64,000 nucleotides of DNA from Auanema rhodensis (lineage: Eukaryota; Nematoda; Chromadorea; Rhabditida; Rhabditidae): positions 124,001 to 188,000 of the forward strand of contig OZ059894.1 in NCBI GenBank assembly GCA_964057225.1. The letters are read 5' to 3'. Positions 13,582 to 28,541 of the stretch are shown here, piece after piece (position 1 is the first letter of the stretch; each line of letters opens with the position of its first letter). Below the pieces are notes generated by a model that saw nothing but the letters and a program-made list of their open reading frames with translations, ran no database searches and had not been told where the DNA came from. The position numbers and the translations under genes are program-made.

Positions 13582-16500
13582 ACCGCATCTCTTTATCTTT
13601 TACGTGAAGCGAGTTACATACCAAGTGCACATCACGTGTACATTTAATTAGCATAAATTAAAGTTCACGTAAAATTCAAAGTCATGGTTACCATGCACCA
13701 ATATCAATAAAAATTTGTTTTTAGACTAATATGGACATGGGGAATCTAATTTTGAAAACCGCATCTCTTTATCTTTTACGTGAAGCGAGTTACATACCAA
13801 GTGCACATCACGTGTACATTTAATTAGCATAAATTAAAGTTCACGTAAATTTCAAAGTCATGGTTACCATGAACCAATATCAATAAAAATTTGTTTTTAG
13901 ACTAATATGCACATGGGGAATCTGATTTTGAAAACCGCATCTCTTTATCTTTCACGTGAAGCGAGTTACATACCAAGTGCACATCACGTGTACATTTAAT
14001 TAGCATAAATTAAAGTTCACGTAAAATTCAAAGTCATGGTTACCATGCACCAATATCAATAAAAATTTGTTTTTAGACTAATATGGACATGGGGAATCTA
14101 ATTTTGAAAACCGCATCTCTTTATCTTTTACATGAAGCGAGTTACATACCAAGTGCACATCACGTGTACATTTAATTAGCATAAATTAAAGTTCACGTAA
14201 ATTTCAAAGTCATGGTTACCATGAACCAATATCAATAAAAATTTGTTTTTAGACTAATATGGACATGGGGAATCTAATTTTGAAAACCGCATCTCTTTAT
14301 CTTTTACGTGAAGCGAGTTACATACCAAGTGCACATCACGTGTACATTTAATTAGCATAAATTAAAGTTCACGTAAAATTCAAAGTCATGGTTACCATGC
14401 ACCAATATCAATAAAAATTTGTTTTTAGACTAATATGGACATGGGGAATCTAATTTTGAAAACCGCATCTCTTTATCTTTTACGTGAAGCGAGTTACATA
14501 CCAAGTGCACATCACGTGTACATTTAATTAGCATAAATTAAAGTTCACGTAAATTTCAAAGTCATGGTTACCATGAACCAATATCAATAAAAATTTGTTT
14601 TTAGACTAATATGGACATGGGGAATCTGATTTTGAAAACCGCATCTCTTTATCTTTTACGTGAAGCGAGTTACATACCAAGTGCACATCACGTGTACATT
14701 TAATTAGCATAAATTAAAGTTCACGTAAAATTCAAAGTCATGGTTACCATGCACCAATATGAATAAAAATTTGTTTTTAGACTAATATGGACATGGGGAA
14801 TCTAATTTTGAAAACCGCATCTCTTTATCTTCTACGTGAAGCGAGTTACATACCAAGTGCACATCACGTGTACATTTAATTAGCATAAATTAAAGTTCAC
14901 GTAAATTTCAAAGTCATGGTTACCATGAACCAATATCAATAAAAATTTGTTTTTAGACTAATATGGACATGGGGAATCTGATTTTGAAAACCGCATCTCT
15001 TTATCTTTCACGTGAAGCGAGTTACATACCAAGTGCACATCACGTGTACATTTAATTAGCATAAATTAAAGTTCACGTAAAATTCAAAGTCATGGTTACC
15101 ATGCACCAATATCAATAAAAATTTGTTTTTAGACTAATATGGACATGGGGAATCTAATTTTGAAAACCGCATCTCTTTATCTTTTACGTGAAGCGAGTTA
15201 CATACCAAGTGCACATCACGTGTACATTTAATTAGCATAAATTAAAGTTCACGTAAATTTCAAAGTCATGGTTACCATGAACCAATATCAATAAAAATTT
15301 GTTTTTAGACTAATATGGACATGGGGAATCTAATTTTGAAAACCGCATCTCTTTATCTTTTACGTGAAGCGAGTTACATACCAAGTGCACATCACGTGTA
15401 CATTTAATTAGCATAAATTAAAGTTCACGTAAATTTCAAAGTCATGGTTACCATGAACCAATATCAATAAAAATTTGTTTTTAGACTAATATGGACATGG
15501 GGAATCTGATTTTGAAAACCGCATCTCTTTATCTTTCACGTGAAGCGAGTTAAATACCAAGTGCACATCACGTGTACATTTAATTAGCATAAATTAAAGT
15601 TCACGTAAATTTCAAAGTCATGGTTACCATGAACCAATATCAATAAAAATTTGTTTTTAGACTAATATGGACATGGGGAATCTAATTTTGAAAACCGCAT
15701 CTCTTTATCTTTTACGTGAAGCGAGTTACATACCAAGTGCACATCACGTGTACATTTAATTAGCATAAATTAAAGTTCACGTAAATTTCAAAGTCATGGT
15801 TACCATGAACCAATATCAATAAAAATTTGTTTTTAGACTAATATGGACATGGGGAATCTAATTTTGAAAACCGCATCTCTTTATCTTTTACGTGAAGCGA
15901 GTTACATACCAAGTGCACATCACGTGTACATTTAATTAGCATAAATTAAAGTTCACGTAAAATTCAAAGTCATGGTTACCATGCACCAATATCAATAAAA
16001 ATTTGTTCTTAGACTAATATGGACATGGGAAATCTAATTTTGAAAACCGCATCTCTTTATCTTTTACGTGAAGCGAGTTACATACCAAGTGCACATCACG
16101 TGTACATTTAATTAGCATAAATTAAAGTTCACGTAAAATTCAAAGTCATGGTTACCATGCACCAATATCAATAAAAATTTGTTTTTAGACTAATATGGAC
16201 ATGGGGAATCTAATTTTGAAAACCGCATCTCTTTATCTTTTACGTGAAGCGAGTTACATACCAAGTGCACATCACGTGTACATTTAATTAGCATAAATTA
16301 AAGTTCACGTAAATTTCAAAGTCATGGTTACCATGAACCAATATCAATAAAAATTTGTTTTTAGACTAATATGGACATATGGAATCTGATTTTGAAAACC
16401 GCATCTCTTTATCTTTCACGTGAAGCGAGTTACATACCAAGTGCACATCACGTGTACATTTAATTAGCATAAATTAAAGTTCACGTAAAATTCAAAGTCA

Positions 16501-19500
16501 TGGTTACCATGCACCAATATCAATAAAAATTTGTTTTTAGACTAATATGGACATGGGGAATCTAATTTTGAAAACCGCATCTCTTTATCTTTTACGTGAA
16601 GCGAGTTACATACCAAGTGCACATCACGTGTACATTTAATTAGCATAAATTAAAGTTCACGTAAATTTCAAAGTCATGGTTACCATGAACCAATATCAAT
16701 AAAAATTTGTTTTTAGACTAATATGGACATGGGGAATCTAATTTTGAAAACCGCATCTCTTTATCTTTCACGTGAAGCAAGTTACATACCAAGTGCACAT
16801 CACGTGTACATTTAATTAGCATAAATTAAAGTTCACGTAAATTTCAAAGTCATAGTTACCATGCACCAATATCAATAAAAATTTGTTTTTAGACTAATAT
16901 GGACATGGGGAATCTAATTTTGAAAACCGCATCTCTTTATCTTTCACGTGAAGCGAGTTACATACCAAGTGCACATCACGTGTACATTTAATTAGCATAA
17001 ATTAAAGTTCACGTAAATTTCAAAGTCATGGTTACCATGCACCAATATCAATAAAAATTTGTTTTTAGACTAATATGGACATGGGGAATCTAATTTTGAA
17101 AACCGCATCTCTTTATCTTTCACGTGAAGCGAGTTACATACCAAGCGCACATCACGTGTACATTTAATTAGCATAAATTAAAGTTCACGTAAAATTCAAA
17201 GTCATGGTTACCATGAACCAATATCAATAAAAATTTGTTTTTAGACTAATATGGACATGGGGAATCTAATTTTGAAAACCGCATCTCTTTATCTTTTACG
17301 TGAAGCGAGTTACATACCAAGTGCACATCACGTGTACATTTAATTAGCATAAATTAAAGTTCACGTAAATTTCAAAGTCATGGTTACCATGCACCAATAT
17401 CAATAAAAATTTGTTTTTAGACTAATATGGACATGGGAAATCTAATTTTGAAAACCGCATCTCTTTATCTTTTACGTGAAGCGAGTTACATACCAAGTGC
17501 ACATCACGTGTACATTTAATTAGCATAAATTAAAGTTCACGTAAAATTCAAAGTCATGGTTACCATGCACCAATATCAATAAAAATTTGTTTTTAGACTA
17601 ATATGGACATGGGAAATCTAATTTTGAAAACCGCATCTCTTTATCTTTCACGTGAAGCGAGTTACATACCAAGTGCACATCACGTGTACATTTAATTAGC
17701 ATAAATTAAAGTTCACGTAAATTTCAAAGTCATGGTTACCATGAACCAATATCAATAAAAATTTGTTTTTAGACTAATATGGACATGGGGAATCTGATTT
17801 TGAAAACCGCATCTCTTTATCTTTTACGTGAAGCGAGTTACATACCAAGTGCACATCACGTGTACATTTAATTAGCATAAATTAAAGTGCACGTAAATTT
17901 CAAAGTCATGGTTACCATGAACCAATATCAATAAAAATTTGTTTTTAGACTAATATGGACATGGGGAATCTAATTTTGAAAACCGCATCTCTTTATCTTT
18001 CACGTGAAGCGAGTTACATACCAAGTGCACATCACGTGTACATTTAATTAGCATAAATTAAAGTTCACGTAAATTTCAAAGTCATGGTTACCATGCACCA
18101 ATATCAATAAAAATTTGTTTTTAGACTAATATGGACATGGGGAATCTAATTTTGAAAACCGCATCTCTTTATCTTTCACGTGAAGCGAGTTACATACCAA
18201 GTGCACATCACGTGTACATTTAATTAGCATAAATTAAAGTTCACGTAAATTTCAAAGTCATGGTTACCATGCAATAATATCAATAAAAATTTGTTTTTAG
18301 ACTAATATGGACATGGGGAATCTAATTTTGAAAACCGCATCTCTTCATCTTTCACGTGAAGCGAGTTACATACCAAGTGCACATCACGTGTACATTTAAT
18401 TAGCATAAATTAAAGTTCACGTAAATTTCAAAGTCATGGTTACCATGCACCAATACCAATAAAAATTTGTTTTTAGACTAATATGGACATGGGGAATCTA
18501 ATTTTGAAAACCGCATCTCTTTATCTTTCACGTGAAGCGAGTTACATACCAAGTGCACATCACGTGTACATTTAATTAGCATAAATTAAAGTTCACGTAA
18601 ATTTCAAAGTCATGGTTACCAAGAACCAATATCAATAAAAATTTGTTTTTAGACTAATATGGACATGGGGAATCTAATTTTGAAAACCGCATCTCTTTAT
18701 CTTTCACGTGAAGCAAGTTACATACCAAGTGCACATCACGTGTACATTTAATTAGCATAAATTAAAGTTCACGTAAATTTCAAAGTCATAGTTACCATGC
18801 ACCAATATCAATAAAAATTTGTTTTTAGACTAATATGGACATGGGGAATCTAATTTTGAAAACCGCATCTCTTTATCTTTCACGTGAAGCGAGTTACATA
18901 CCAAGTGCACATCACGTGTACATTTAATTAGCATAAATTAAAGTTCACGTAAATTTCAAAGTCATGGTTACCATGCACCAATATCAATAAAAATTTGTTT
19001 TTAGCTTAATATGGACATGGGGAATCTAATTTTGAAAACCGCATCTCTTTATCTTTCACGTGAAGCGAGTTACATACCAAGTGCACATCACGTGTACATT
19101 TAATTAGCATAAATTAAAGTTCACGTAAATTTCAAAGTCATGGTTACCATGCACCAATATCAATAAAAATTTGTTTTTAGACTAATATGGACATGGGGAA
19201 TCTAATTTTGAAAACCGCATCTCTTTATCTTTCACGTGAAGCGAGTTACATACCAAGTGCACATCACGTGTACATTTAATTAGCATAAGTTAAAGTTCAC
19301 GTAAATTTCAAAGTCATGGTTACCATGAACCAATATCAATAAAAATTTGTTTTTAGACTAATATGGACATGGGGAATCTAATTTTGAAAACCGCATCTCT
19401 TTATCTTTCACGTGAAGCAAGTTACATACCAAGTGCACATCACGTGTACATTTAATTAGCATAAATTAAAGTTCACGTAAATTTCAAAGTCATAGTTACC

Positions 19501-22500
19501 ATGCACCAATATCAATAAAAATTTGTTTTTAGACTAATATGGACATGGGGAATCTAATTTTGAAAACCGCATCTCTTTATCTTTCACGTGAAGCGAGTTA
19601 CATACCAAGTGCACATCACGTGTACATTTAATTAGCATAAATTAAAGTTCACGTAAATTTCAAAGTCATGGTTACCATGCACCAATATCAATAAAAATTT
19701 GTTTTTAGCTTAATATGGACATGGGGAATCTAATTTTGAAAACCGCATCTCTTTCTCTTTCACGTGAAGCGAGTTACATACCAAGTGCACATCACGTGTA
19801 CATTTAATTAGCATAAATTAAAGTTCACGTAAATTTCAAAGTCATGGTTACCATGCACCAATATCAATAAAAATTTGTTTTTAGACTAATATGGACATGG
19901 GGAATCTAATTTTGAAAACCGCATCTCTTTATCTTTCACGTGAAGCGAGTTACATACCAAGTGCACATCACGTGTACATTTAATTAGCATAAATTAAAGT
20001 TCACGTAAATTTCAAAGTCATGGTTACCATGAACCAATATCAATAAAAATTTGTTTTTAGACTAATATGGACATGGGGAATCTAATTTTGTAAACCGCAT
20101 CTCTTTATCTTTCACATGAAGCGAGTTACATACCAAGTGCACATCACGTGTACATTTAATTAGCATAAATTAAAGTTCACGTAAATTTCAAAGTCATGGT
20201 TACCATGCACCAATATCAATAAAAATTTGTTTTTAGCTTAATATGGACATGGGGAATCTAATTTTGAAAACCGCATCTCTTTATCTTTCACGTGAAGCGA
20301 GTTACATACCAAGTGCACATCACGTGTACATTTAATTAGCATAAATTAAAGTTCACGTAAATTTCAAAGTCATGGTTACCATGAACCAATATCAATAAAA
20401 ATTTGTTTTTAGACTAATATGGACAAGGGGAATCTAATTTTGAAAACCGCATCTCTTTATCTTTCACGTGAAGCGAGTTACATACCAAGTGCACATCACG
20501 TGTACATTTAATTAGCATAAATTAAAGTTCACGTAAATTTCAAAGTCATGGTTACCATGCACCAATATCAATAAAAATTTGTTTTTAGACTAATATGGAC
20601 ATGGGGAATCTAATTTTGAAAACCGCATCTCTTTATCTTTCACGTGAAGCGAGTTACATACCAAGTGCACATCACGTGTACATTTAATTAGCATAAATTA
20701 AAGTTCACGTAAATTTCAAAGTCATGGTTACCATGCACCAATATCAATAAAAATTTGTTTTTAGCTTAATATGGACATGGGGAATCTAATTTTGAAAACC
20801 GCATCTCTTTCTCTTTCACGTGAAGCGAGTTACATACCAAGTGCACATCACGTGTACATTTAATTAGCATAAATTAAAGTTCACGTAAATTTCAAAGTCA
20901 TGGTTACCACGCACCAATATCAATAAAAATTTGTTTTTAGACTAATATGGACATGGGGAATCTAATTTTGAAAACCGCATCTCTTTATCTTTCACGTGAA
21001 GCGAGTTACATACCAAGTGCACATCACGTGTACATTTAATTAGCATAAATTAAAGTTCACGTAAATTTCAAAGTCATGGTTACCATGAACCAATATCAAT
21101 AAAAATTTGTTTTTAGACTAATATGGACAAGGGGAATCTAATTTTGAAAACCGCATCTCTTTATCTTTCACGTGAAGCGAGTTACATACCAAGTGCACAT
21201 CACGTGTACATTTAATTAGCATAAATTAAAGTTCACGTAAATTTCAAAGTCATGGTTACCATGCACCAATATCAATAAAAATTTGTTTTTAGACTAATAT
21301 GGACATGGGGAATCTAATTTTGAAAACCGCATCTCTTTATCTTTCACGTGAAGCGAGTTACATACCAAGTGCACATCACGTGTACATTTAATTAGCATAA
21401 ATTAAAGTTCACGTAAATTTCAAAGTCATGGTTACCATGAACCAATATCAATAAAAATTTGTTTTTAGACTAATATGGACATGGGGAATCTAATTTTGAA
21501 AACCGCATCTCTTCATCTTTCACGTGAAGCGAGTTACATACCAAGTGCACATCACGTGTACATTTAATTAGCATAAATTAAAGTTCACGTAAATTTCAAA
21601 GTCATAGTTACCATGCACCAATATCAATAAAAATTTGTTTTTAGACTAATATGGACATGGGGAATCTAATTTTGAAAACCTCATCTCTTAATCTTTCACG
21701 TGAAGCGAGTTACATACCAAGTGCACATCACGTGTACATTTAATTAGCATAAATTAAAGTTCACGTAAATTTCAAAGTCATAGTTACCATGCACCAATAT
21801 CAATAAAAATTTGTTTTTAGACTAATATGGACATGGGGAATCTAATTTTGAAAACCGCATCTCTTTATCTTTCACGTGAAGCGAGTTACATACCAAGTGC
21901 ACATCACGTGTACATTTAATTAGCATAAATTAAAGTTCACGTAAATTTCAAAGTCATGGTTACCATGCACCAATATCAATAAAAATTTGTTTTTAGCTTA
22001 ATATGGACATGGGGAATCTAATTTTGAAAACCGCATCTCTTTATCTTTCACGTGAAGCGAGTTACATACCAAGTGCACATCACGTGTACATTTAATTAGC
22101 ATAAATTAAAGTTCACGTAAATTTCAAAGTCATGGTTACCATGCACCAATATCAATAAAAATTTGTTTTTAGACTAATATGGACATGGGGAATCTAATTT
22201 TGAAAACCGCATCTCTTTATCTTTCACGTGAAGCGAGTTACATACCAAGTGCACATCACGTGTACATTTAATTAGCATAAATTAAAGTTCACGTAAATTT
22301 CAAAGTCATGGTTACCATGCACCAATATCAATAAAAATTTGTTTTTAGCTTAATATGGACATGGGGAATCTAATTTTGAAAACCGCATCTCTTTATCTTT
22401 CACGTGAAGCGAGTTACATACCAAGTGCACATCACGTGTACATTTAATTAGCATAAATTAAAGTTCACGTAAATTTCAAAGTCATGGTTACCATGAACCA

Positions 22501-25500
22501 ATATCAATAAAAATTTGTTTTTAGACTAATATGGACATGGGGAATCTAATTTTGAAAACCGCATCTCTTTATCTTTCACGTGAAGCGAGTTACATACCAA
22601 GTGCACAACACGTGTACATTTAATTAGCATAAATTAAAGTTCACGTAAATTTCAAAGTCATGGTTACCATGCACCAATATCAATAAAAATTTGTTTTTAG
22701 ACTAATATGGACATGGGGAATCTAATTTTGAAAACCGCATCTCTTTATCTTTCACGTGAAGCGAGTTACATACCAAGTGCACATCACGTGTACATTTAAT
22801 TAGCATAAATTAAAGTTCACGTAAATTTCAAAGTCATGGTTACCATGCACCAATATCAATAAAAATTTGTTTTTAGACTAATATGGACATGGGGAATCTA
22901 ATTTTGAAAACCGCATCTCTTCATCTTTCACGTGAAGCGAGTTACATACCAAGTGCACATCACGTGTACATTTAATTAGCATAAATTAAAGTTCACGTAA
23001 ATTTCAAAGTCATGGTTACCATGCACCAATATCAATAAAAATTTGTTTTTAGCTTAATATGGACATGGGGAATCTAATTTTGAAAACCGCATCTCTTTAT
23101 CTTTCACGTGAAGCGAGTTACATACCAAGTGCACATCACGTGTACATTTAATTAGCATAAATTAAAGTTCACGTAAATTTCAAAGTCATGGTTACCATGC
23201 ACCAATATCAATAAAAATTTGTTTTTAGACTAATATGGACATGGGGAATCTAATTTTGAAAACCGCATCTCTTTATCTTTCACGTGAAGCGAGTTACATA
23301 CCAAGTGCACATCACGTGTACATTTAATTAGCATAAATTAAAGTTCACGTAAATTTCAAAGTCATGGTTACCATGCACCAATATCAATAAAAATTTGTTT
23401 TTAGCTTAATATGGACATGGGGAATCTAATTTTGAAAACCGCATCTCTTTATCTTTCACGTGAAGCGAGTTACATACCAAGTGCACATCACGTGTACATT
23501 TAATTAGCATAAATTAAAGTTCACGTAAATTTCAAAGTCATGGTTACCATGAACCAATATCAATAAAAATTTGTTTTTAGACTAATATGGACATGGGGAA
23601 TCTAATTTTGAAAACCGCATCTCTTTATCTTTCACGTGAAGCGAGTTACATACCAAGTGCACAACACGTGTACATTTAATTAGCATAAATTAAAGTTCAC
23701 GTAAATTTCAAAGTCATGGTTACCATGCACCAATATCAATAAAAATTTGTTTTTAGACTAATATGGACATGGGGAATCTAATTTTGAAAACCGCATCTCT
23801 TTATCTTTCACGTGAAGCGAGTTACATACCAAGTGCACATCACGTGTACATTTAATTAGCATAAATTAAAGTTCACGTAAATTTCAAAGTCATGGTTACC
23901 ATGCACCAATATCAATAAAAATTTGTTTTTAGACTAATATGGACATGAGGAATCTAATTTTGAAAACCGCATCTCTTTATCTTTCACGTGAAGCGAGTTA
24001 CATACCAAGTGCACAACACGTGTACATTTAATTAGCATAAATTAAAGTTCACGTAAATTTCAAAGTCATGGTTACCATGCACCAATATCAATAAAAATTT
24101 GTTTTTAGACTAATATGGACATGGGGAATCTAATTTTGAAAACCGCATCTCTTTATCTTTCACGTGAAGCGAGTTACATACCAAGTGCACATCACGTGTA
24201 CATTTAATTAGCATAAATTAAAGTTCACGTAAATTTCAAAGTCATGGTTACCATGAACCAATATCAATAAAAATTTGTTTTTAGACTAATATGGACATGG
24301 GGAATCTAATTTTGAAAACCGCATCTCTTCATCTTTCACGTGAAGCGAGTTACATACCAAGTGCACATCACGTGTACATTTAATTAGCATAAATTAAAGT
24401 TCACGTAAATTTCAAAGTCATAGTTACCATGCACCAATATCAATAAAAATTTGTTTTTAGACTAATATGGACATGGGGAATCTAATTTTGAAAACCTCAT
24501 CTCTTAATCTTTCACGTGAAGCGAGTTACATACCAAGTGCACATCACGTGTACATTTAATTAGCATAAATTAAAGTTCACGTAAATTTCAAAGTCATAGT
24601 TACCATGCACCAATATCAATAAAAATTTGTTTTTAGACTAATATGGACATGGGGAATCTAATTTTGAAAACCGCATCTCTTTATCTTTCACGTGAAGCGA
24701 GTTACATACCAAGTGCACATCACGTGTACATTTAATTAGCATAAATTAAAGTTCACGTAAATTTCAAAGTCATGGTTACCATGCACCAATATCAATAAAA
24801 ATTTGTTTTTAGCTTAATATGGACATGGGGAATCTAATTTTGAAAACCGCATCTCTTTATCTTTCACGTGAAGCGAGTTACATACCAAGTGCACATCACG
24901 TGTACATTTAATTAGCATAAATTAAAGTTCACGTAAATTTCAAAGTCATGGTTACCATGCACCAATATCAATAAAAATTTGTTTTTAGACTAATATGGAC
25001 ATGGGGAATCTAATTTTGAAAACCGCATCTCTTTATCTTTCACGTGAAGCGAGTTACATACCAAGTGCACATCACGTGTACATTTAATTAGCATAAATTA
25101 AAGTTCACGTAAATTTCAAAGTCATGGTTACCATGCACCAATATCAATAAAAATTTGTTTTTAGCTTAATATGGACATGGGGAATCTAATTTTGAAAACC
25201 GCATCTCTTTATCTTTCACGTGAAGCGAGTTACATACCAAGTGCACATCACGTGTACATTTAATTAGCATAAATTAAAGTTCACGTAAATTTCAAAGTCA
25301 TGGTTACCATGAACCAATATCAATAAAAATTTGTTTTTAGACTAATATGGACATGGGGAATCTAATTTTGAAAACCGCATCTCTTTATCTTTCACGTGAA
25401 GCGAGTTACATACCAAGTGCACAACACGTGTACATTTAATTAGCATAAATTAAAGTTCACGTAAATTTCAAAGTCATGGTTACCATGCACCAATATCAAT

Positions 25501-28500
25501 AAAAATTTGTTTTTAGACTAATATGGACATGGGGAATCTAATTTTGAAAACCGCATCTCTTTATCTTTCACGTGAAGCGAGTTACATACCAAGTGCACAT
25601 CACGTGTACATTTAATTAGCATAAATTAAAGTTCACGTAAATTTCAAAGTCATGGTTACCATGAACCAATATCAATAAAAATTTGTTTTTAGACTAATAT
25701 GGACATGGGGAATCTAATTTTGAAAACCGCATCTCTTCATCTTTCACGTGAAGCGAGTTACATACCAAGTGCACATCACGTGTACATTTAATTAGCATAA
25801 ATTAAAGTTCACGTAAATTTCAAAGTCATAGTTACCATGCACCAATATCAATAAAAATTTGTTTTTAGACTAATATGGACATGGGGAATCTAATTTTGAA
25901 AACCTCATCTCTTAATCTTTCACGTGAAGCGAGTTACATACCAAGTGCACATCACGTGTACATTTAATTAGCATAAATTAAAGTTCACGTAAATTTCAAA
26001 GTCATAGTTACCATGCACCAATATCAATAAAAATTTGTTTTTAGACTAATATGGACATGGGGAATCTAATTTTGAAAACCGCATCTCTTTATCTTTCACG
26101 TGAAGCGAGTTACATACCAAGTGCACATCACGTGTACATTTAATTAGCATAAATTAAAGTTCACGTAAATTTCAAAGTCATGGTTACCATGCACCAATAT
26201 CAATAAAAATTTGTTTTTAGCTTAATATGGACATGGGGAATCTAATTTTGAAAACCGCATCTCTTTATCTTTCACGTGAAGCGAGTTACATACCAAGTGC
26301 ACATCACGTGTACATTTAATTAGCATAAATTAAAGTTCACGTAAATTTCAAAGTCATGGTTACCATGCACCAATATCAATAAAAATTTGTTTTTAGACTA
26401 ATATGGACATGGGGAATCTAATTTTGAAAACCGCATCTCTTTATCTTTCACGTGAAGCGAGTTACATACCAAGTGCACATCACGTGTACATTTAATTAGC
26501 ATAAATTAAAGTTCACGTAAATTTCAAAGTCATGGTTACCATGCACCAATATCAATAAAAATTTGTTTTTAGCTTAATATGGACATGGGGAATCTAATTT
26601 TGAAAACCGCATCTCTTTATCTTTCACGTGAAGCGAGTTACATACCAAGTGCACATCACGTGTACATTTAATTAGCATAAATTAAAGTTCACGTAAATTT
26701 CAAAGTCATGGTTACCATGAACCAATATCAATAAAAATTTGTTTTTAGACTAATATGGACATGGGGAATCTAATTTTGAAAACCGCATCTCTTTATCTTT
26801 CACGTGAAGCGAGTTACATACCAAGTGCACAACACGTGTACATTTAATTAGCATAAATTAAAGTTCACGTAAATTTCAAAGTCATGGTTACCATGCACCA
26901 ATATCAATAAAAATTTGTTTTTAGACTAATATGGACATGGGGAATCTAATTTTGAAAACCGCATCTCTTTATCTTTCACGTGAAGCGAGTTACATACCAA
27001 GTGCACATCACGTGTACATTTAATTAGCATAAATTAAAGTTCACGTAAATTTCAAAGTCATGGTTACCATGCACCAATATCAATAAAAATTTGTTTTTAG
27101 ACTAATATGGACATGGGGAATCTAATTTTGAAAACCGCATCTCTTCATCTTTCACGTGAAGCGAGTTACATACCAAGTGCACATCACGTGTACATTTAAT
27201 TAGCATAAATTAAAGTTCACGTAAATTTCAAAGTCATGGTTACCATGCACCAATATCAATAAAAATTTGTTTTTAGCTTAATATGGACATGGGGAATCTA
27301 ATTTTGAAAACCGCATCTCTTTATCTTTCACGTGAAGCGAGTTACATACCAAGTGCACATCACGTGTACATTTAATTAGCATAAATTAAAGTTCACGTAA
27401 ATTTCAAAGTCATGGTTACCATGCACCAATATCAATAAAAATTTGTTTTTAGACTAATATGGACATGGGGAATCTAATTTTGAAAACCGCATCTCTTTAT
27501 CTTTCACGTGAAGCGAGTTACATACCAAGTGCACATCACGTGTACATTTAATTAGCATAAATTAAAGTTCACGTAAATTTCAAAGTCATGGTTACCATGC
27601 ACCAATATCAATAAAAATTTGTTTTTAGCTTAATATGGACATGGGGAATCTAATTTTGAAAACCGCATCTCTTTATCTTTCACGTGAAGCGAGTTACATA
27701 CCAAGTGCACATCACGTGTACATTTAATTAGCATAAATTAAAGTTCACGTAAATTTCAAAGTCATGGTTACCATGAACCAATATCAATAAAAATTTGTTT
27801 TTAGACTAATATGGACATGGGGAATCTAATTTTGAAAACCGCATCTCTTTATCTTTCACGTGAAGCGAGTTACATACCAAGTGCACAACACGTGTACATT
27901 TAATTAGCATAAATTAAAGTTCACGTAAATTTCAAAGTCATGGTTACCATGCACCAATATCAATAAAAATTTGTTTTTAGACTAATATGGACATGGGGAA
28001 TCTAATTTTGAAAACCGCATCTCTTTATCTTTCACGTGAAGCGAGTTACATACCAAGTGCACATCACGTGTACATTTAATTAGCATAAATTAAAGTTCAC
28101 GTAAATTTCAAAGTCATGGTTACCATGCACCAATATCAATAAAAATTTGTTTTTAGACTAATATGGACATGAGGAATCTAATTTTGAAAACCGCATCTCT
28201 TTATCTTTCACGTGAAGCGAGTTACATACCGAGTGCACATCACGTGTACATTTAATTAGCATAAATTAAAGTTCACGTAAATTTCAAAGTCATGGTTACC
28301 ATGCACCAATATCAATAAAAATTTGTTTTTAGACTAATATGGACATGGGGAATCTAATTTTGAAAACCGCATCTCTTCATCTTTCACGTGAAGCGAGTTA
28401 CATACCAAGTGCACATCACGTGTACATTTAATTAGCATAAATTAAAGTTCACGTAAATTTCAAAGTCATGGTTACCATGCACCAATATCAATAAAAATTT

Positions 28501-28541
28501 GTTTTTAGCTTAATATGGACATGGGGAATCTAATTTTGAAA
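12350..28541. repeat. Large tandem duplication, copy 1 (92 monomers, 16,192 bp)
   Basis: Rare private variants recur 16,192 bp (92 x 176) downstream: GCACATGG at 13910/30102, TTTGTTCTTAG at 16001/32193, CCAAGCGCAC at 17141/33333, CATGCAATAATATC at 18271/34463 and TTTTGTAAACC at 20091/36283. From about 20.4 kb onward the offset becomes 17,600 bp (100 x 176). Boundaries are accurate to about one monomer. Confidence 0.88.
21600..28500. repeat. Domain of mixed 6- and 8-monomer higher-order repeats
   Basis: The variant TCATCTCTTA occurs at 21681, 24497 and 25905 (16 and 8 monomers apart). GTGCACAACACG occurs at 22601, 23657, 24009, 25417, 26825 and 27881, spaced by 6, 2, 8, 8 and 6 monomers. All steps are whole multiples of 176. 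The same pattern is repeated in 39.2-45.9 kb. Confidence 0.75.
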